A stretch of 64,000 nucleotides of DNA. Source: Saksenaea vasiformis B4078 (lineage: Eukaryota > Mucoromycota > Mucoromycetes > Mucorales > Saksenaeaceae). Position numbers and translations under genes: made by a program. The stretch covers positions 1 through 64,000 of the forward strand of contig JNDT01002258.1 in the NCBI GenBank assembly GCA_000697055.1, in the 5' to 3' direction. Below are positions 44,966-57,805 of this stretch, one piece after another. Position 1 is the first letter of the stretch, and each line of letters starts with the position of its first letter. The notes beneath the pieces were generated by a model that was given only the letters and a program-made list of their open reading frames with translations, was not told the origin of the DNA and ran no database searches.

Positions 44966-46327
44966 TCATTGTGCTGCGGCTTTCAGATGATGTATGAATT
45001 TCTTGATTAATTTATTTGCATTTTTTTCATCCAGTGCATTCTTTTGCCAAATGATGGTAGCGTGCAACGTCCCATTGGTGGTAATTGTGTTTGCTGAAAG
45101 TGCTGTTGAAAATGTATTTGCACTTTGACAACCCCACGTGGATTTGATCTTCCAACTCTCTTGCTGAGCCTCAAATCGTCCAAGGTCTGACAACTCTATC
45201 CCACCCGTTCTTCCCAAAGGACATTGCCTTTTCTGGCGCCACATTGCCTTGTAGGAATTGGGAAACTTTGGCAAAAACCTGAGAAGGGTTGTCGATTTGG
45301 CTCCCGCAACTTTATTTCGTTGTAATGCCTGGTAGTACAGCTTTGCCATTGTCCAAAATTCTGGGAACGGTTGTGACCAGATGGGTGTGTAGACACCGAT
45401 GAAATTGCCAACCTCGTCGTTCGGTACAGGTGGCTGGCAGAACAAACGACAGTTGATGGGCGTCGTGGTTTCCAACGCAGGATGGTTCGGGTAGACGTCT
45501 GCCCAAGCCGATACGAGTGCTGTGTAGACGACTGCATGGACCGAGACACCTCGCTGTTTGGCTTTCTTGACTAAAGATGCCCATTCATGGCCACCCAACT
45601 GCGCTAATCGTACGACTGTTTGGTGCGTCGCGTCCTTCCTTACAGGATAGTCTCCAGCCCAGAGAGGCTCGTCGGAAAAACGTCCGCACAGTGGCAGTCT
45701 TTTTAACGAGTCTTTACAGAGATAAGAGAGTGCATCCAGAAGCCCTGCGGTAGGTGGTTTACGTGCTTCATAGGGAGGCGGTATCGGTCCAGGCAAATAA
45801 ATAATTTGGTTTTCTGATTTTTCCGTATTAAGATGTAGCAGCAGTTCCTGCCAAAGAATAGTAAGACTCAGTCCATCAGCAACGACGTGATTCATAACCA
45901 GCGTAATGCAGCACTCATCACATCTTTCGGGGTGGAAGCTAACACGCAATCGCCACAGCGGTAAACTGATGTCTGCGAGATCAAACTCATTACGACATTC
46001 CTGAGCAAAAATGTCTTCCTTTGTTTCCCAATAGCGTTCTTCGACGAAATGGATGAGCTGCCTTACATCAAAGGATAACAAACGTATAAAATGCGCGGAA
46101 GATCGATTTGTGTCGGCAACAGCGAGACAAAGTTGTGGATGACTGCAGATAAGCTTTGTCAATGATGCACCGATTTTCTCGAGATAAAACGTCTGTGCAT
46201 TGGCCGGACAAGGCGTGTGTTGTAACTCAGCTGCCATCAGAATATTACCGTACGCATGGATCAGTTGGATGGATAGCTGAAACTTCTCTTGCAGTCCAAG
46301 CTTTCGCTCTTTTGTATAGCTATGCAT
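44966..46327 (-). CDS. Alcohol O-acetyltransferase-like enzyme (AATase/condensation fold)
   Basis: A single-exon frame of 453 residues. The catalytic H-x-x-x-D-G motif is NHVVADGLS (His147, Asp151), as in acyl-CoA-dependent acyltransferases. The start KERKLGLQEKFQLSIQLI resembles the R-x-L-G-x-x-E opening of yeast ATF1/ATF2-type alcohol acetyltransferases. It likely transfers an acetyl or acyl group from CoA to an alcohol or sterol. The DFGWG motif of plant BAHD enzymes is not seen, which argues against that branch. No signal peptide. Possible 5' exons were not found, and the ATG at 46327 precedes the conserved start by only a few residues. Confidence 0.75.
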   Translation of the reverse strand: MHSYTKERKLGLQEKFQLSIQLIHAYGNILMAAELQHTPCPANAQTFYLEKIGASLTKLICSHPQLCLAVADTNRSSAHFIRLLSFDVRQLIHFVEERYWETKEDIFAQECRNEFDLADISLPLWRLRVSFHPERCDECCITLVMNHVVADGLSLTILWQELLLHLNTEKSENQIIYLPGPIPPPYEARKPPTAGLLDALSYLCKDSLKRLPLCGRFSDEPLWAGDYPVRKDATHQTVVRLAQLGGHEWASLVKKAKQRGVSVHAVVYTALVSAWADVYPNHPALETTTPINCRLFCQPPVPNDEVGNFIGVYTPIWSQPFPEFWTMAKLYYQALQRNKVAGAKSTTLLRFLPKFPNSYKAMWRQKRQCPLGRTGGIELSDLGRFEAQQESWKIKSTWGCQSANTFSTALSANTITTNGTLHATIIWQKNALDEKNANKLIKKFIHHLKAAAQ

Positions 46328-49300
46328 TCGCAGGTGAATAGAGACAAGAAACAGGAAGGATATCGGTGTCTATGTGTGTTAACTGCAGGGTAAATATATA
46401 CCTGTTATATTTATCGAGAGCATGAATGCGGTCATGTAACACGTAAACTACATGAGACGTGGATCCAAACGAGATGATGTATTTTTTCCTTTTGCGTTAG
46501 GAAAAAAGTGGTCTACAAGATCGAAATAGCATCATTTAAACCGGGATGGGGAGTATTTCCTTTTAATGTCACCGGAAGCCAAGTTTAACTACAGTCAGAG
46601 CTCATTACATGTCAGCGAGTCTAGCCCTTATGCTTAAAAAGCCTGTGTCAGGATAACTACAATTGCCATCTGCGCAGCAGTGCTGAGCTAATACTATGCA
46701 TTCACATCACAACGGGCCGCAGATGCGACTTTTCCTTTTGAAGCGCGAGTAAATGAAAGTTAGATGCACGGTGCCTCGGCCCCTTTTTCATCAATGTCAA
46801 CAGCGATGATGGTCACACACGGTTCAACTAGGTATTTTGTGCACGGTGTCCCTTGCCATCAATTCTTATCTTGTTTGTACTGTTCTGCATCTTACGTTAT
46901 TGCAAATCTTGTATCACTGCTGATTTTAGTTTTTTAAATGCCCAGAACGTTCCTCATAAACATCCTATCCTACTCAATCCTGCCAAGGACTTTGTTAATT
47001 ACTCTTCCTTCCTTGGCCCCTGCCTGTTTACATACTGTTTATTGAATTACTTTTTACACTACTTTAAATAAATTTTGCGTCCATCAAGTGTCCAATTTGC
47101 GCTAAGGAAAAGATTGGACTTGCGTTATTACTTCATCAACTTTTCGTCAGAGTATCAAATAACTTACGTGAACTTGGACCCTCCTATGGACACAGAGTTT
47201 ATTCAAGCAGCATAAAAAAGTAATTCCTGGTTAGTAAATGGAATAATATTTGGATGTCATTTTACTTACCCCCGAAGGGTATTGCCATACGTTAATGGCA
47301 TCCAGCCACCGCACCTGACTCGGTTGGGGCGGGTGTTATTGGACATGGCTTCTTCGAGGGGCCACGTTTGGAACGGCGTGCAGAGGACTTGAAGCGATAC
47401 AACGTCTGGAGATCTATTCTGAAAGATGAGCGATGCTGAGTGTACGACAACGTTTACTTACTTAAGTGGAGGGCGAAAAGCACCAACGCAGCCAAGACAG
47501 TTCGGGGCAGAGGTCATGCAGCCTAAACGGCCGACAGAAAACATGAATAATCTTGTATGTATATAAATTGACATCCTTATCGGGGATGTTAAAGAGAACA
47601 GAGCCAAAGAAAAAAAAAAGGTGCTCAAATCTCTTTTGAAAGGAGAAAAAATCGTTCTGTCGACAATAGCTGCCAAAAAAAGCTCAAGCGTCTGGAATAT
47701 CTTGTACGAGTCTATCTAGACGGCCAAATCGAAGGGGGAATGTGGTGTCAGTCGGCGAGTTAATATGATACCACGACCAGAGAAGGACTTGGTAAGTGAT
47801 GGATACAAATGATCCGGCAGTTACGTTTTCAATTGTTCTGTCAAATGAAAGGTAAGATCTCTGGATGCAGATTCACCAGACACTTCGTATGAGGGACTAT
47901 AACGAAGATGGGGAACAGTATACCGACCTAGCTCGAGCCAACCTTAGCTTCCATGGACGAGAGCAGATGGACTATGCGCTACTTAATGTCCATGCTAATC
48001 AGTGCGAACAGTCGGTTGCAAAGCTGATATGAATTAATATCACTATTCTCCCCAAAAAATGGCGAAGGCCTAACGCTGTTCTACCACGCTAGGGCGTCTA
48101 CGTTTGACTATTGAACATAAAAGTTGTAGATCGATTGATCTCAAACTTTTCAAAGACTGGCACGGAAAAGGCAGAAGCTACAATCTTGGGTCCAATTTGC
48201 CTTGAGCTTATGAAATACCGTTCGACGAGATAGGAAGGGAAGGTTCTTCTGATGGCTCTTTTGGCGGAAGTGACTCGCAGTACCTTCCAGAGCTTTTGTA
48301 GCCCCAACCGAACTTAACGACGCAATGGTAAGTTGGATTTGCAAAGATCGTTTACTCGTTTCTTTAGTGAGAAAATAATTTCACAGTGGATCGTGCTCGA
48401 TGTGTATCTGTCGGAAGAAGTTCACAAGTCTCAAGGGATGCGAAACTCGGGAAGAAAGAACGGAATTTCTAGATCCTTCTCAAATCATGTCTATAAGCGA
48501 TGTGCACTCGTTTTCTGTGAACCCCAAGGTTACCGACGCTATCTTGCGTAGGTAACACTTTCTTTCCGTCCTTCATTCGAAATAGTTGCATTCGAAGGAA
48601 GTAAATCCGCCCAGTCAGTTAGCTTGTCATTCTCAGGCTATGAGCGTCAAACAAACTAACATCATTTACATTTAATCAAGCATTTTCAGCTTCCATAAAA
48701 CCACACAAGGCATTTATCGTTCTTCAAAAGACGGGCTCCTCTTGAGAAGCAGTTGAGAAATATCCGCTCTTGGAGGCATTCAGCCTGCCATCGGTCCTAA
48801 CAACGGTCCACCTTTTCTATGAATGTTGCTGTGTTTTGCCTCATCAGAGACTCGTCACTGATTTTTTTTCAAAGGATAGATGAGCAATGGGAGCATAAGC
48901 TAAATTATCTGTCTAATCTTTGCCTCTTTTAAGGTTGTTGCCGCTGTCACACTCCCGATTAACGACAATTGGAGATAGCAGCGGCTGCTCAAAATTGTAC
49001 CTATCAGCAGTAGTTCATGCACGTCTATCTGCTAGTATATCACCTTCAGTCGTCATTAGCTGAGCAGCATGTATCTCCATAATTTAGGAGCGATTGCCGT
49101 GTTGCTTCAAATTGCCCAATTCAGGCATATGGAAAATCGGATATTTCGCTCTCAGCAATGACTTCCTGATATGCGAAATAGAGTAGCACGATCATACATT
49201 ACTCTCTTTGCGTCCCTGCAAAGGTATTTTAGAAGAACCGGTAAATTAGGTACTGCGGTAGCACTTTAGGCAAACTTCTCCATTTCTTTCGCATCCGTAG

Positions 49301-49909
49301 ATAGTCATTATTACGGCGGAGGGACATTGACGTTATTAGTTCATCATTTTCAATTCAGTTAACTTATTGGACACCAAAACATGTACGTAGATAAGGAAGG
49401 CTGATTATATTATGAAAGCCCCTTAAGGGCTGTGGTTGAAAACTATCATGAAGATCAGGACTAGCCACCTAGCTCTGCGTACAAGCAGAGTTTATATAAT
49501 TGGGAAAGTATAACGATAGTACTTTGTGAGACCTATGGCTTGTCATAGAGAACGAGACTACATATAAAAGTGTAAGCTGGAGTGAGATAGAGATATATGC
49601 ACACATACACATCATAATGCAACTTACTTCCCTAAAAGTATATCCTTTTTTGTCTTGAGGGCCGATCCATGTTTACCGTCACATCGCCCAGGAAAAGAAA
49701 ATGAGAACCTTGGCTCTGTGGAAAAAAAAAATCACGTTGGAAAAGACCGAAAAAGAAGAGGAGTTACACAGAATGAAAAAGGATAGCAATTTTTTTCTTT
49801 TGCAGAGGATACAACTCAGACCTTTCCTTTCATCTCGGGCACTTCTCGCGCCCATTCTCCATTTCGACATCCTTCTCATCATCGTCCATTCATCCACTTA
49901 CCTTCCTTC
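46328..49909. other. 3.6-kb gap with repeats
   Basis: Contains one tip of MITE family M1 (TAAATTTTGCGTCCATC at about 47076) and the dispersed repeat at 47500-47620. Downstream, a plus-strand stretch near 47870-48030 is open for about 50 codons (QIHQTLRMRDYNEDGEQYTD readable) but unrecognised. The last ~250 bp before 49910 are the kelch gene promoter. No RNA gene was seen. Confidence 0.4.
47500..47620 (+). repeat. Dispersed repeat, copy b
   Basis: Same block order as 27783-27915, with a longer poly-A run. Upstream flanks differ, so only about 125 bp are shared. Confidence 0.45.
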
Positions 49910-52900
49910 ATGTCTCTATTCTCCAAACTTACCAAGAACAATGACAGGACGCTTTATCCCTGGTCACAACGTAAACTAGGTGGCAGTAATTCGGTTTTAC
50001 CGAGATTTGGCCATGCTGCTACAGCATTATCCTCGGACAATCTCGTTGTATATGGTGGTATTCATAAAGGCTCCAGTAAAAAGGACTTGTTTTACATTGA
50101 TACCAGTAAGTTATTCAGTGATCATAGAAAAAAAAAATGGACTGAACGTTTTTGTGGTCGGGTTTAGACAACCTCTCTGCGAGTCATATTAGCACAACAG
50201 GAGATATCCCTAGTCCACGATGTTTTCCGGCCATTGTATCTATGGGATCGTTTATTCTATGTAAGCTACAAGTTATAACCGCTATTATTTCCCGAGAACC
50301 TTATTTATTTTATTTATTTTTTTCTTTACCAGTGTATGGCGGAGAGCCGATCTTATCTGATGACAAATGGGATCCAAATCTTTATTTGTTGAATCTTAAC
50401 ACGCGACAGTGGATTCGTGTTCAGATGGACAGTCAAAAACCTGTGGAACGATCAGGTCATTCAGCCGTTGTAGCCAACGGTGTAATGTATGTTTGGGGTG
50501 GCCAACGCGCCGGAAGATACCTGGATGATTTAGTCGCATTCAATGCGAGCTCGTGTATGTCTCGGCCGGGAAGAGAGAGAGAAAAGGAAAAAAAATAAGG
50601 TGAAACTCAATATTTTTTCTGCAGATCCTGCCAATCCACATTGGGAATTCCTGTCCACCAACGAGGGACCGTCGGGGCGTTCAGGCCACGTGTCTGTGAT
50701 TTATGACAATAAGCTATACATGTAAACTAAATCCCAAAAGCTTAATCAGGAAAAGACCAAGTTAACCCCATACTTTGTAGTTTCGGAGGTACCGATGGCG
50801 ATCATCTCTATAACGATATTTGGGCTTTTGATCTGCAGACACATGTATGGACACAGGTCCCTGCCGTCGGCTTTATTCCGAACCCACGTGAAGGATGCTC
50901 TGCTGCACTGGTAGATGATGTGATGTACATCCATGGTGGCCGAGGTGTGGACGGACAAGAACTAGGTGACTTATGTGCTTTTAAGTTTCGAAGTAAGTGG
51001 GAAGGGATATAACAAAAAGAAAAAAAAGAATGTTGACCATCCATGTCCAAAAAGGTCAACGATGGTATATGTTCCAAAACATGGGTCCTGCTCCCTCGCC
51101 TCGTCATGCTTTGACTATGACGGCTGTGAAAGAAAAAATGTATGTGATTGGCGGTGAATCCATCGGAAAAATGGATGATGCTGCCATGATCCATGTCCTC
51201 GACTGTGGTAAGTGTCTTTTCTTTTTTTTTTTTAGAAAGCTTCTTTGCATAGTCACTGACCTTGTATGGATTAGCAAAAATCAAGTATCCTCCGGAAACA
51301 GTGGTGCAGGCACCATCCCAACCAAGTGCATCTCCTTCACCTTCTTCCTATTCTGTTGAATCGGACATGTCACAAACGCTTCCTCCACCACGTGTCGCCT
51401 CGTCACCACAAAACTCACAAAGTACACCGATCCGTTCTCCCCAACCACAGACTTTGCCGCAGTACCAACGACAACATTCTCCAGCCATGAATGGCAATGA
51501 ATTATCACCATACCCCGATCCGCAGCCATCCACATCCACACCGCTGCCTGGTACAACTGGCTCTCCACGTCATAAACCACTGCACCCTGATCAACAGCAA
51601 CAGGTAAATACGATTTTTTTTTTGGCTTGTAGTTCGTGTCACTTAAATATATTATTTGCAACTAGCCAATGCGACCTCCACGACATGTCCCCGAAGCGGC
51701 TCTACGTCGTCCACGCGCCACCTCCCCGCTCTCACTGTCTGATGTGGAAGGAGGTTCGGAGTCGCGTCGCCAACCCTCAGCCTCGCCAACATCGCCTACA
51801 GCGTCTATGGAAAGTGAAATCTATGCAGCAAATCGAATGCAACGTAATCTACCAAGTGACGACTACGATCATCATTCTTCCTCCTCTTCCTCTTCACGTG
51901 CTGGCCATACCTCTTCTCCGCAACGCCCATCGTCAACCCGTAACACACTAGGTCCTTTGTCTCCCCCTCCAAGACCATCACGCGACGGTGTTAATCTAGC
52001 CAATGCCTATCGTCATACCTTGGCTACGAGTACCGAGTCGTTAACTGATCATTATTTCGATGATCGGCCCAAGCAACCCGAACCTCAGCCTGCAGCGGCA
52101 ACAACAGCAGCTGCTGCTGGTGCGCCAGTGGCGGTGTCCGTGACACGCCCTAAACCAAGCCCAGCTGAAGTGGCACAACAAGAAGATAGAGCCATGTTAC
52201 TAAGAGAAATTCTGACACGAGATACAATGATTAGCGAAATGAAGAAAAAAGAACAATGGTGGCGCACAGAAGTCTCCATTGCCCGCAAACAACGCGCGCT
52301 CAAGGGAGAACTCCCTGACGACGATCCAGACGCAGACGAGGCGATGTTGATGGATCTTGGCGAAATCGATCAAGATAAAATGATCTTGTTCGAACAGCTC
52401 GTAGCCGTCAAGTCCGAAGTACGCCGCGTGCGTGCAAGCATCGGGCAACAAGCCCAACCCATGTCGGACAAACTTCTTCAAGCCGACCGGATGCGCACAG
52501 CGGCGCTTCAAGAAGCCGCCTATTTCAAATCTAAATACCTTGCTCTCAAATCACGTCAGGAAAGTCAAATCGCTGCGGCAGAAGTACAACGCGCTGAAGA
52601 GCTCGAACTGCGTTTGACAGCAGCGCTTAAGGAAAACGAAGCCAATAGTCGACTGTTGCAACAGTTGCAGAAACGGGCTCAGCATGATCACGATGCACGC
52701 ATCTCAGCTGAAGAACGGGCAAAGGAAGCAAACGAACGCGCAGAAGAGTCACAAGAAGCCCATCAACGTGCGCTGGAAGATTTGGCGAATTTACACGCTC
52801 GCGCGACAAGAGCTGAAAGCCAAATGAGAGATCATGCCGCGAAGGTGGCTGAACTGACACAACAACTTACTCAGGCGCTTGCCGACAACACATCGGCTCA

Positions 52901-53147
52901 GTTATCCGAAGCACAAATCAAGGTGTCTCAACTGGAAGCAGCAAATATGAAGTCCAGGAATGAAACAGCATCATTGAAACAACGTTTGGCAGAAAGTGTA
53001 GATGACATCGCTCGTCTGCGTGCCCTTCTCAATGAACGTGAAGAAGCGCTGAGCGAAGCAACACGTCATTTAGAAGACTCGGAAATTCAGTTGGGCATGA
53101 TGAAAGAAGCAATGAGCCAAAAAGGTTTTACAACTAGAGCGTATTAG
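49910..53147 (+). CDS. Kelch-repeat, coiled-coil polarity protein (Tea1/Kel1-like)
   Basis: Eight exons are in phase: 49910-50105, 50168-50260, 50333-50554, 50625-50721, 50781-50992, 51055-51207, 51275-51603 and 51666-53147, giving 927 residues. The first ~330 residues are kelch repeats with paired Gly and Tyr/Trp landmarks (FGHAATALSSDNLVVYGG, RSGHSAVVANGVMYVWGG, GRSGHVSVIYDNKLYIFGG, PREGCSAALVDDVMYIHGG, PRHALTMTAVKEKMYVIGG). A low-complexity Ser/Pro/Gln linker follows (about 340-600). The last ~300 residues are a long coiled coil rich in Ala, Glu, Gln and Arg. This layout is that of Tea1, Kel1/Kel2 and Ral2-type proteins, which mark cell ends and bind formin or microtubule partners. It converges with SMC6. 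Confidence 0.88.
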
Positions 53148-53289
53148 AAGGGAAAAAAAAAAGAAAAGAAACTCCAATCAATGCAACTCCTGTTTTGTTT
53201 ACAATCATGCAGAAGATCAAAGAAAAAAACGTGTACTATGCATAAAGGGAATCGTGAAAAGGAAGAAAGATCTCCATTTTCGATGGGTG

Positions 53290-56200
53290 TTAAGGTGAAA
53301 GTCGGTCCGGATCGGGAAGGCGGTGGATGGTGACATAGCGATCAGGCACCATATTGCTAGCATCTATAGCAAGGCATAGCTGAGCATCCATCTCTTATCT
53401 TAACACGTCTCTCTTCCCTTTTCCTATTTTTTACCTTGAGGAGTGATAAGAATATATTGCGAGCTGTTTTCGTTTGCCACGTCCATCTAGAGAGGGAAAT
53501 TTAGGGACTCGGTTTCTGGCTATTTGCTACTTACAATCAGTTTCAAGCTCTGTTTACGGTTGACAGCATCCATATACACGTCAAATTCATCAAGACTAAC
53601 CGTACGACAATCAGTCATGCATCTTTTAGAGCAAGCTTCACCTACCATAACACCGGCGACGAGATGCCTTGCCAGAGAGCTAACAGCAGGCTCACTTGGG
53701 AGAAAGATCGTTCTCCTCCTGACAACGCGTGTGAAGCTTTTCTGCTAGAAGCGCCGCGACGCTGGTCCCCAGTTGATACCTGCATTGAATTAGTTATATC
53801 ATCGTATGCTTCCTGTTATTTTACCTGAATAGTGAGCTGCTCTGTTTTGTAGTCAAACTTGATGTATCCTCGGTCGCCACGTTTTTGCAGATAGTAGCTA
53901 AAATAATTTTTCGTTGCCAGGGCAATGTACATACGAAATTTGACCCACCGGCTCATACGTGAGTTCAGGGCTCGTTGCATTCCCTACCAACTGATAAATT
54001 TCGGATGAAAACAGAAAGTATGTGTGCTCACCTGGACAAGGTATTCTAATTGACTTAGGCCCTTTCGTGCTTCGTTCCACGTGCGAAGAGCATCTTTAGC
54101 AGTCTGTTCTGCATCTTCCAGTGTTGTACCGATTCTACCGAGGATGATTAAACCAAAAAAAAAACAAAAAGGCCTTTCCATTATGGCGCCTACATTTTTT
54201 CGCTTGCCTTTTGTGCCGTCTCCAGCTGGCCAATCTTTCGCGAAATCTGCTCAGGCGTATCTGTAGGCGTTACTCGGTCTGGGTACTCCCGCTGTGCATC
54301 CTCTTTCCATTTCTAGGGGCCATGTTAAGTTATCAGGCTCCATTGTCATAGGTTTATTCACCTGACACTGGAATTCGCAACGCTTCAAGTTGACATGGAT
54401 CGTTTCTAGCCGTGTGATTTGCTGCTCCAGTTTCTTCTTTTTCGAGTCAAGTTTCGCTTGTATCCTTGCACGCACGTCTTCTTTTTTGTTGAGGTCCTCC
54501 TATGAGAAACGATCTAATTAGTAACAAAGTTCGATCATTTGTGTCCCTTGCGCTTTACCTGCTGTTTCTGCCCACGTTCTCCAATCGCACTAAACCTTCC
54601 TTCAAGGTCATGGAGCCGTTGGTTAATATCTCTCAGAGCATCTTGGATGGGTTCTTTATCGACCATCAACGTGCGCACTTGGTTTTCCAAAAGACGTAGA
54701 CGACTCTCAGTGGCCTCTTTTTCCGCTTGAAACACATCGGCGTCAAGTGTATCATTTTCTTGAATTTGCTCTTTCAATCGTTCAATGCGGTGACCCATTT
54801 CCCGAATACGTGCACGTTCATTTAGCCCTTCTTTCTATTACCAAATCATTATCAGTAAAAGATAGGTGATTTTTTTCTTTTTTTTTTTTTTGCGCTCACA
54901 TTTTTCAGGCTGATTTGTTGATCGAACGATTTGATCGTCTCATCCATTTCACGGATGCTCTGTTTCAATTCTTCTTCGTCAGCAATGTTCTTTTCAAGCT
55001 CGGCCTCTTTCTCTCTGCACAGCGAGTGTTAGCCTTGCCATCACATTTCCTATCTGTTACCTTATCATAACGTCAAAATTTTGCACCAACCATGGCGCAC
55101 CTTTATACTCTTGCAAAGCATGAGTACGCATACCACGGGCCGCGCCTACTTCCTCTAATGTCTTTGTATAGCACCGTCTGATATTGTGAGGGGGAGCAGG
55201 ATGCATCACTGCGTCTGCGTCGGCGCGGTTCTCCATCAACAATATTTGTTCGATATTATTGGAAATGATATATTGGCGCTTCACCCATTCATCATCAAAC
55301 TAAAATACATAAGTCTTCCCGTATCTGGACCTCAGGTTTTCTCTCTCTCTCTTTCTTTTTTACCCTTAATGCACGCAAGACCGTGAGATACTGTGGATCT
55401 GGTTCACCCCGTGAATAATCAAATAGATCGTACCGTGATACGATAATTGGTGTTGATCTCCTATGCTACTGCTTGAACCACACACAACAACAATAGTGAA
55501 TGTACTTACATCTGCCGTCGTGCAAGGATCGTCGTTAGTAGCGCCTTATCTTCGAAACATTCCACGACGAAAGCTCCCATCAAACCTGATAGTAGCTTTT
55601 CCACCACTCTTCCAAATTCTGGCCGTTGAAGATGGATATATTTGCCAAACGGACCAACGGGTTTCCTCCTCTTCCATCGTGTTTCCGACGCAATATCCTG
55701 AAGGATATCGGGCATGTTGACACCGTAGACCCTTGTCGCGTTAGTGGCTTGCGACCTTAGGTTACCCAGCATTCTCCTCAAGCTAGCGGCAATATTGGCT
55801 ACTTTGCTTCGTTTCGCTTCCAATTCCTCTCGCTGTTGAGCAGCACGAAGACGAGACTCTTCGAGGCACTTAATTTCTCGCTTTAGTTCATCCTCTTTTA
55901 ATGTACGTTGCTGCATGCTATTCCCCAACTGGATCATCTCTCCCTTCATCCGTTCCACTTTGTCTTGATGCTCTGCATTTAATCTTTCAGATACAGTCTT
56001 CATATGGTGCTCAATTTTTTTCAGCCGTATGTGTTCCTGTGTAATGTTCTCGGTCACATCTCGGATATTAGCCTACAGACTTCGTCAGTGTGCCCGATCT
56101 TCTTCTTTTTGGTATTTTTTTTTTTTTTGCGACAAAAGACATACATCCATCTCTTTCAAACTAGATTCTTTTCTTATTTTTTCTTTGACAATTCCATGCT

Positions 56201-57653
56201 TCTCTATCTGGAACGGCCCATTAGCATGCGAGAACTCCTCCACGCCTGCTTTGAGATCGACGAGCTCCTTGTTGATCTGCGCCAATTTCTCCTATACACA
56301 AACATCGTAAGTCGAGATCATTGGAAAAAAGGGGGGAAGCTTGCCTCATCCTCGCGAATCGTGCCTCGTAGGTCCTGTAGTATTAGCTCCGCTTCTTGAA
56401 CTTCGTTCTGCCTTTTCGCCACTTCTTTCTCCTTGTCAATGATTTTTGCCCATACCCATTGATTCTGTAACTCATCGATCCTGGTATCAAGCTCCCGTAC
56501 TGCGAATAATTTTTCGTACTCGAGCTTAGCATTTTTTGCTGCACCTTTGAGTCCAGGTAAATCCTTTTTTCTGCGTTCTATAATGTTCTCCATGATCTGG
56601 ATACTCTCCCGCATCACCTCATAATCGTGAGATAGTTTCGCCAACTGCGTGCCTTTCATAAACAACTGCAGTTGAAAACGATCGATCAAATCACTCATTC
56701 ACCCAATACCAAGCTGTATTTACGTTGTACTTATCCTGGTCTGAACTTGTTGTCAGGAACTGACGTGCTCCATCTTGACTGAGCATTGTCAACGGATTAT
56801 CGACTTGGATTAACATATGATCGCGTATGAGGTCCACATCTTCGCGTTTCGTGGATACAAGTTTGCCCTTATGATCCCTTATTTTGTATCCACCCGACCC
56901 ATCTTTCAATATTTGTCTTTCGATCCGGATCGTGTCGCCAAAAATATCATGCTGGTAACTGTCTGATCCACGGTTGGTCAAGTGAACCGAAACACGTGCT
57001 GCACTAGGTATAAAAGCAGTGAACTGTCTGCGGGAAAAAAAAAAGGGAAAATCACTTACTTTGCTCCTTCACGAATCAGTGAGCCCAACTTTTTTGCACG
57101 ATTCGTAATACTTGCTTTGCCTCCCAGAGCAATCGTGATAGCTGTCAAGATGGCACTCTTACCGCCTAAGAACCCACCAACAACCTTCAGCTTAATCCAC
57201 TTCCAATTTTTTTTTTCCTTGGCTACTTACTGCCGTTATGACCAATTACAAAGTTGACTTTGGGTCCTAGATCTATCTCGAGGTTCTTGTGACACATGAA
57301 GTTGAGTGCTTCTACACGGGCGATCGTTCCTGCTTCGGATATTTCCTTGCCATGCAACACGTTAGCCATGTACAATGGAGAGACGTGCAAGGAAGTATTT
57401 ACCATCTCGCGTTTCGTAGATACAGGTTTTTCGCGTTTTTTTTCCGAAGCTGCTGTCGTGTCAATTTCCAGATCGTCCATGTCAACATCGGATCCATCGT
57501 CCTTGTTGCATTTATGTTTTTTTCGCGATTCGGTCTACAATGAGCGCGTGAGATCTCAGTTGTCATGCGCGATCAATCTACATTTAATTCAGGGCATGTG
57601 GGAGGGACGGGATCGGTCGATGACAGCCTGCGTTTTGCTGTCGTCGAGGACAT
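53290..57653 (-). CDS. SMC6: Structural maintenance of chromosomes protein 6
   Basis: Twenty exons are all in phase, giving 1109 residues (yeast 1114, human 1091): 57653-57582, 57534-57231, 57165-57060, 57003-56724, 56665-56345, 56291-56145, 56072-55510, 55460-55364, 55299-55061, 55014-54900, 54834-54559, 54499-54362, 54312-54194, 54134-54032, 53990-53935, 53897-53825, 53779-53646, 53595-53535, 53486-53435 and 53363-53290. Walker A is GHNGSGKS (about 121-128), split by an intron. SMC6 hallmarks are VDNPLTMLSQDGARQFL and LFMKGTQL. Coiled coils flank a hinge (VGPFGKYIHLQ). The signature is SGGERSFSQVSLLLALWQ (from 1023) and Walker B is CLDEFDVYMD. Partner of SMC5/NSE proteins in DNA repair. The fifth intron has a GC donor. 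Confidence 0.95.
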
Positions 57654-57805
57654 GATGTTAGAAAGAACAAAAAGGTCGGGTTCTTTGTGTGACAATGAAG
57701 CTGTGGCACATCGCTTTGCTTTACCGGTCCAGCCAACTTGTTTGAATTCCAACGCTTTTATCTTTATTTTTTATTTTTATGATTATGCCTACAAATGACC
57801 TGCTT

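Noticed and set aside
54194..54312. A second GC-AG intron in SMC6 after the TAQKA region.
   Set aside because: A GT donor a few codons later (AAAAAAT|GTAGGC) gives an in-phase join with conserved sequence, so no GC donor is needed.
57060..57165. An apparent frameshift in the SMC6 exon just after Walker A.
   Set aside because: Came from a misread line during hand translation. On rechecking, the exon is 106 nt and in phase (ALGGKASITNRAKKLG).
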